From positions 558,001 through 622,000 of the forward strand of contig JBAJFE010000004.1 of assembly GCA_037903355.1 (NCBI GenBank): DNA of 64,000 bases. Direction: 5' to 3'. Position 1 is the stretch's first letter. Every line of letters begins with the position of its first letter. The stretch is from Trichuris trichiura (Eukaryota > Nematoda > Enoplea > Trichinellida > Trichuridae). Under the pieces are notes generated by a model, which did not search any database, had not been told where the DNA came from, and was given only the letters and a program-made list of their open reading frames with translations. The translations under genes were made by a program, and so were the position numbers. Positions 59,617-64,000 of this stretch are shown one piece after another.

Positions 59617-62600
59617 CTACTGAGAACTACTAATATCGCTACAGTTGCAGCCGCAATTGGGGACTGGGCATTGGCTGTTTTCCTGAAATAATTGCATTGA
59701 AGCCGAATAAGGCGGCCTAAAATAAAACTACCTGAAACCACTGTTTCAGGTGAATCATGTGACCGCCATGTTTACACCTTTGGCAGCTGGTTAGCCAAGT
59801 TGACAGTGGATTTGTTTTTCTGGATTTTTCTATAAATGGTTTTATAAGATGGCAAGCAGAACTTTCAAGAAATTCTAAGCTGAAAGCTTTAGCACGAAAA
59901 AACACTGGCCTACAGAAAACAAAGTGAACCTTGTTTGCAGCTGGGAGTGAATCCTACGTTTAGAGAGCATAAGGCGCATTGTGGGAGTGGCCTCTTGCAT
60001 TCAGGGCAATAAGCAACCCGCGTATGCCATTGGTTAAGACGAATAGGAGACGAGTAAATGGGCTGCTGACAATACGAGCAGCCAAGGATAGTATATGGAA
60101 GGCTTAAGATATTGTTAGGATCGTGATTAGCTATGGCTTGATGCAATTCGGCTCGCTCTTTCCATAACTGCCATCTGTCCAACAATGTCAAGTAAGAATT
60201 AACGATCCGATAAACCAGACTGGATTGGTGTAGCGAAAAGGCGAAACTACCGTTAAGAATAAACAGCACGGCGGCCGTTTGGACATCACTAGTGCGATCC
60301 AAGTAACTTAAAAGATGCGGAAGTGAATAAAGCAAAAAAATAAGAGCAAACGGTTTACTAACTTTTGAATCAACGAAACACTGTCTTTTTCGGCGGATAT
60401 TCCAGTGCACAATAGACCATATAGACTACCGCTAGCCCAGCTGTCGTTCAAAAGTTTATCGACAAAGGCCATAAGACGATGCATTGGAAGATAAAGCAAC
60501 GCCATAGCTACTTTATCGCAGAAAGCTATGTCTTGTAGTTTCAATACGTCGTCCATTGAACAACGGCCGCCGTTTACTTCTGAAACGGAAACATATCAAC
60601 ACATTGCTTGTCAAAAGAGCAGCCGCGGGATTGAAAAATGCGGTTAAATTTTTTGCAGAACTTCTGACGACTAATTCAAACGTAAAAGTGTTCATTTTTA
60701 GTAACATCCATTTAAAAAGAGCATGAAAGCGAATTTGAGACGTTATATGCAAATTAATTTTTCAGTTAGGTTTGCCTTCTAAGCTTGTTTTCGGCAAAGA
60801 AAAATTTGCAATGCGCTCAAATAAAGCGGCGGTAAACCGCTTTAGCATATGACAAGATAAATTATTCCAAAGCATTATTACTTATAGATGACGTAACGTG
60901 TAGGGATTATTACGAAAATGACTACCTACTGTAAGCAAGCTTTAAACTGCAGTTTGTTTAAAGTTGAACTTCGCGTTCAGCCGGAAAAAGTCACAAAATC
61001 ATTACAGCTGCGTCGCAACCAATATGGCTGCCAGCATAGGCATTGCAACTTGCTGAAAGACAGCTTTCGCGGAAAGTCATGGCAGACGAGCTAGTTGCAA
61101 CCAATAGAGATCAAGATGCGCTGAAAAAGTTGGCGCAAAAGTTGGGAAGTACCATTACGAAAAAGAAGCTAACAATTATGGTGTGCGACATGTCGGAAGA
61201 GATGATAACGGATGCTGTCCAAAAGGCTGACGAGGCTTTGGATACGATGAAGCTGGAAGTCGAGGTGAACATTTCACGAACAAAATCAAGTAACGCGCGC
61301 ATTTGCCTTTTATAGATGGCCAAAATGATTAAAAAGTTCTTCGACAGCAAATACCTGCCGCCTTGGCACATTATTGTTGGACGTAAATTTGGATCCCATG
61401 TTACCCATGAAGTCAGCACGTTCGCCTACTTTATCCTGGGAAACATGGCATTCCTAATATTCCGCGGAATCGAATAAAGCAAAGTTGCCGCTAGTCAAAG
61501 GCTCAATCATATGAACCTTGAATATGTTAAGGTTCATATGACATACATTACATAGATACGCGTATACGTCGCATGCAGACAGACATGTTATGCTAATGGT
61601 GTATGAAAATAATAAAATTCTTTTGATAATCACCGAGTCGCTTTCTTACCTGAAAAAAATGAAAGCAGTGCTTTCAGATAGTTGTTTTCCACTGTCTTTT
61701 GTAGGTTAGCACAGGTGGCGTTCCAAACCGACAAGCTTCCCGAATAACGAGGAGTTGCCAAAATGAGTGCCATTACCGACTGAATTTCATTGTAGCGCTT
61801 CTCGGAAGACTTTGCCTGCTCGGCAAGCAACTACAAAAATGTCAGAACTTTCCGCGCGTTCAAACGATACCACGTTGTCATCGTTACGCTGCGGAAAAGG
61901 GGTACGCGCTTCGTTATTGCCGTAATAAACAATGCGCGTTCAAAGTCTCCCTCTTCGAATAGCTTCAACAGCACCGGATCGGCGTAAAAGAAACTGCTTT
62001 TCAAAAGCTCGTTCCAACCGCACAGGGTTAAACAGTTCGCTCTGTTTTGACTTATATTAATCTGAAATATACAGCGCTTTCATATAGGGCACATAACTTT
62101 TTAGGTTTCATGTGTAAGTACTGAATCTGTTACAGAGAATATGTTTAGCTATGTACAGGTAATACGCGCGAGGTCACCTGGCGGCATTCTCCTTTAGCCA
62201 GGGCAACAATTGGTTCATCGAAACTCATACAACGGTCATTAACGCTTGAAAGTAAAACTGCTTTGATTCCTGGAAACCTGCATATAGAAAAGTATACTGT
62301 AACGATGGAGTATTATGGATTGACTGTTGTTCTACCTCGTCCCTGAAAGCGAGACCTGCTCTTCTTCTTGAAGTTTCCAAGCCGTTTCAAGCCACGACCA
62401 TAACCACGTTAGCTGCTCATCGTCACTGCATAACTTAGCATGCCTGCTGAGCACCATACCGTCCGGGAGGCCGTAACCCGCCTGAGCTCGACGCTTCATA
62501 ACGACGCTAATATCATCCGTGAATGTTTTGCATTGGATGTTTTTTGAATCGGAAGAAAACAACAATTCGTTGTTTGGATTCCATGTTAACAAGTCGCTTT

Positions 62601-64000
62601 GGCCGTATCGACAAATGGCGACTCCTTGAGAGTCGCTGGCCGCTGCAACATAGTCTCGAAAGGAGGGTAGCCAAGAAAAGGTGCTCATCCAATCGAAGTT
62701 GAACATACTGGCCGGAAGAAAGCGACTCGAAAGAGTTCGCTCGCTGCTCTTGCTGGCGCACCAAGCTTGACAAGTCTTTATCACCTTGGAATATTGGTAC
62801 AAATAGGCCAAACTGCCGGATCGATTCTAAACAAAAAACTTAAGTTAGCAAAATGATAGAGCAACGTAAAAGTTTCGAATATTAATATTCACAGGCACTT
62901 CCTGCAGGTATGAGCATGTCGCGCTTGGCGCATAAGCGTACGGTACTAATGTACTTGATTATGGGGCAAGTTATCCGTGCCGTTTTGACGCGGGAAATTA
63001 CGTGATTTGTCGCCCGTTGAACAGCGTTGCCTCGCTGATTCAGTCAAGAGGTTTAGACTTAGATTTCAAGCTAAAGATTGAATCTTCTCCTCAGGACAGT
63101 GATATGACAAAGCGGGACTGTACAACAAAAATATTGATACTTAATAATAAACCCTCCTCAAATAACTATCCCGATTATAAACACAAATCATTATGTTAAC
63201 TAACTATGAGATAACAAGCTTTTTCAAACACTGAACAGGTTCATTATTGGAGTGCCTATATCAGAAACTTAATTTTTCTTAACAGATGTGTGTGCGTGTT
63301 TTCATTATTTAGACATAAGCAATCTGTTGCTTTGTTATAGCTTCGGAAGGTTACTGTGGACGAAACATTTAAATTAGTAATTAAACAATGAAGAAACGAG
63401 AAAAATTTGCATACCGGATTCCAAGCACTTTTCACAATTGGACTGGGAATGTCAATTGCGAAAAGCCTGTGGTTGGCCCGCCGCAGATCCCATAGCTTCA
63501 CAACGTTGACATCGTACGAGGAAACCAAAGTATCACGGAAATAGTCTATGTCTAAGCCGCAAGTCGCTTTTGTTGTCACGCATATCTGAGGCCGAAAGCC
63601 GCATCGAAGGTCGAGCACTTGAATACACGTTTTGCTTGCGCCCCGGAGGAGCACGCTAGAAAGCAGCTCATGCGAACGGACATCCCACAATTAATACTCG
63701 CTTAAACGCACTTAGCATTGGACCGTTGCCAAACTATAGAATCAGTTGACTCTCCGGAGCCGCATTTGTACTGTACTTTTTCGGAAGTTTCGCAAGGGCA
63801 AAGTAACAACCCGCTGAAAGCAATCATTAAATTCTTGCATACGCCGTACTCCTATGGATTAGGTACCGCTTTGAGCTGGCCGATGATCGACACGTAAGGC
63901 ATCGTGTCAAGTTAACAATAAATAAAGACATATCAGCGGAGTGTTCATCAAAACCGACAGCAAGAACAGACTTGTGCGCTGCATTCCAAGCGATCCCATT
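59617..64000 (-). CDS. MIOS: GATOR2 subunit MIOS, partial (N-terminus beyond window)
   Basis: Exons: 64000-63867 (partial), 63813-63712, 63655-63415, 62826-62336, 62277-62178, 62061-61906, 61830-61650, 60579-60363, 60306-59930, 59874-59732, 59682-59617; phases agree throughout. WD40 propeller parts: IAWNAAHKSVLAVGFDEHSA, VNVVKLWDLRRA, and WLPSFRDYVAAASDS. An alpha-solenoid follows (LCGWNELLKSS, then LLNDSWASGSLYGLL and YLDRTSDVQTA). The C-terminal zinc domain keeps CSYC, CPECKRPLPQCALC, CQRCKHGGH and CPVPNCGCNC, matching the Mios RING-like end. MIOS is known to promote TORC1 activation by amino acids at the lysosome with WDR24, WDR59, SEH1 and SEC13. A dynein light chain gene lies in the intron 61649-60580 on the other strand. 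Confidence 0.93.
61079..61477 (+). CDS. Divergent dynein light chain (LC8/DYNLL family), 115 aa
   Basis: Exons 61079-61264 and 61316-61477 (116 codons with stop). The LC8 core is clear: CDMSEEMITDAVQKADEAL, then KMIKKFFDSKYLPPWHIIVG, FGSHVTHEV and YFILGNMAFLIF. Classical LC8 is about 89 residues; here an N-terminal extension of about 27 residues (MADELVATNRDQ...) is added and several usually invariant positions differ, so it is a paralogue rather than the canonical chain. LC8 proteins dimerise and bind short linear motifs in dynein intermediate chains and many other partners. The gene is nested in a MIOS intron in antisense orientation. Confidence 0.92.
61507..61541. repeat. Hairpin in the 3' UTR of the dynein light chain gene
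   Basis: TCATATGAACCTT (61507-61519) and AAGGTTCATATGA (61529-61541) are perfect 13-bp inverted repeats with a 9-nt loop, 29 nt after the stop codon. It could form in the transcript, or in the MIOS intron on the other strand. Confidence 0.7.

Noticed and set aside
62899..63034. Possible MIOS exon with an acceptor at 63035
   Set aside because: It breaks the reading phase; joining 63415 directly to 62826 restores both phase and the MIOS alignment.
1..64000. CRISPR arrays, bacterial operons, prophage
   Set aside because: Spliced eukaryotic genes throughout; no regularly spaced direct repeats.

Overview
The window is invertebrate nuclear DNA, most probably from a nematode. Genes are broken into many exons by very short introns (mostly 43-66 nt), splice sites are GT-AG with a few GC-AG, and one gene is an ACE-like protein whose zinc site is destroyed, as in nematode ACN-1. 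My guess is a clade I (Trichuris-like) worm. That is an inference from gene content and intron style, not from a search. Gene models were built by hand from splice sites, reading phase and remembered family alignments. For nine of the eleven complete or near-complete models (the exceptions are SMARCE1 and MIOS, which lack their 5' ends) the summed exon lengths give a whole number of codons from start to stop.

Layout: 1-8126 has no gene I can support, only a small pogo-like MITE. 8127-12629 (+) is acn-1, 15 exons, ending 98 bp from the convergent NOM1 gene (15994-12728, -, 14 exons). NOM1 is divergent from a large (+) gene at 16412-21033, possibly reaching 23760, that encodes about five tandem degenerate NADAR/YbiA-like repeats. 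21034-33122 is a gene-poor stretch with palindromes. 33123-35803 (+) is a WSD1-type acyltransferase-like membrane protein. 36909-38664 (+) is a secreted protein with three PAN/apple modules and a TSP1 module. 40999-39387 (-) is a two-PDZ protein. 46188-41436 (-) is DYNC2I1/WDR60. 49648-51100 (+) is casein kinase 1 alpha. 55393-52461 (-) is SMARCE1/BAF57, 5' end not found. 55680-56018 (+) is an unassigned ORF. 57124-59397 (+) is an N-terminal RASSF protein. 64000-59617 (-) is the GATOR2 subunit MIOS, running off the right edge, with a dynein light chain gene (61079-61477, +) nested in one of its introns on the opposite strand.

Most genes are housekeeping or developmental (rRNA processing, chromatin, Wnt/CK1 signalling, TORC1 amino-acid sensing, ciliary dynein) and do not form an operon-like pathway. 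The two points of most interest are the multi-NADAR protein and a family of long foldback elements. At least five foldback copies are present (11601, 23230, 36190, 53584, 54727), plus one solo arm. Short core boxes are shared among copies, the rest of each arm is specific to the copy yet still self-complementary, there is an asymmetric 3' tail, and the best copies have 10-13 bp flanking direct repeats.
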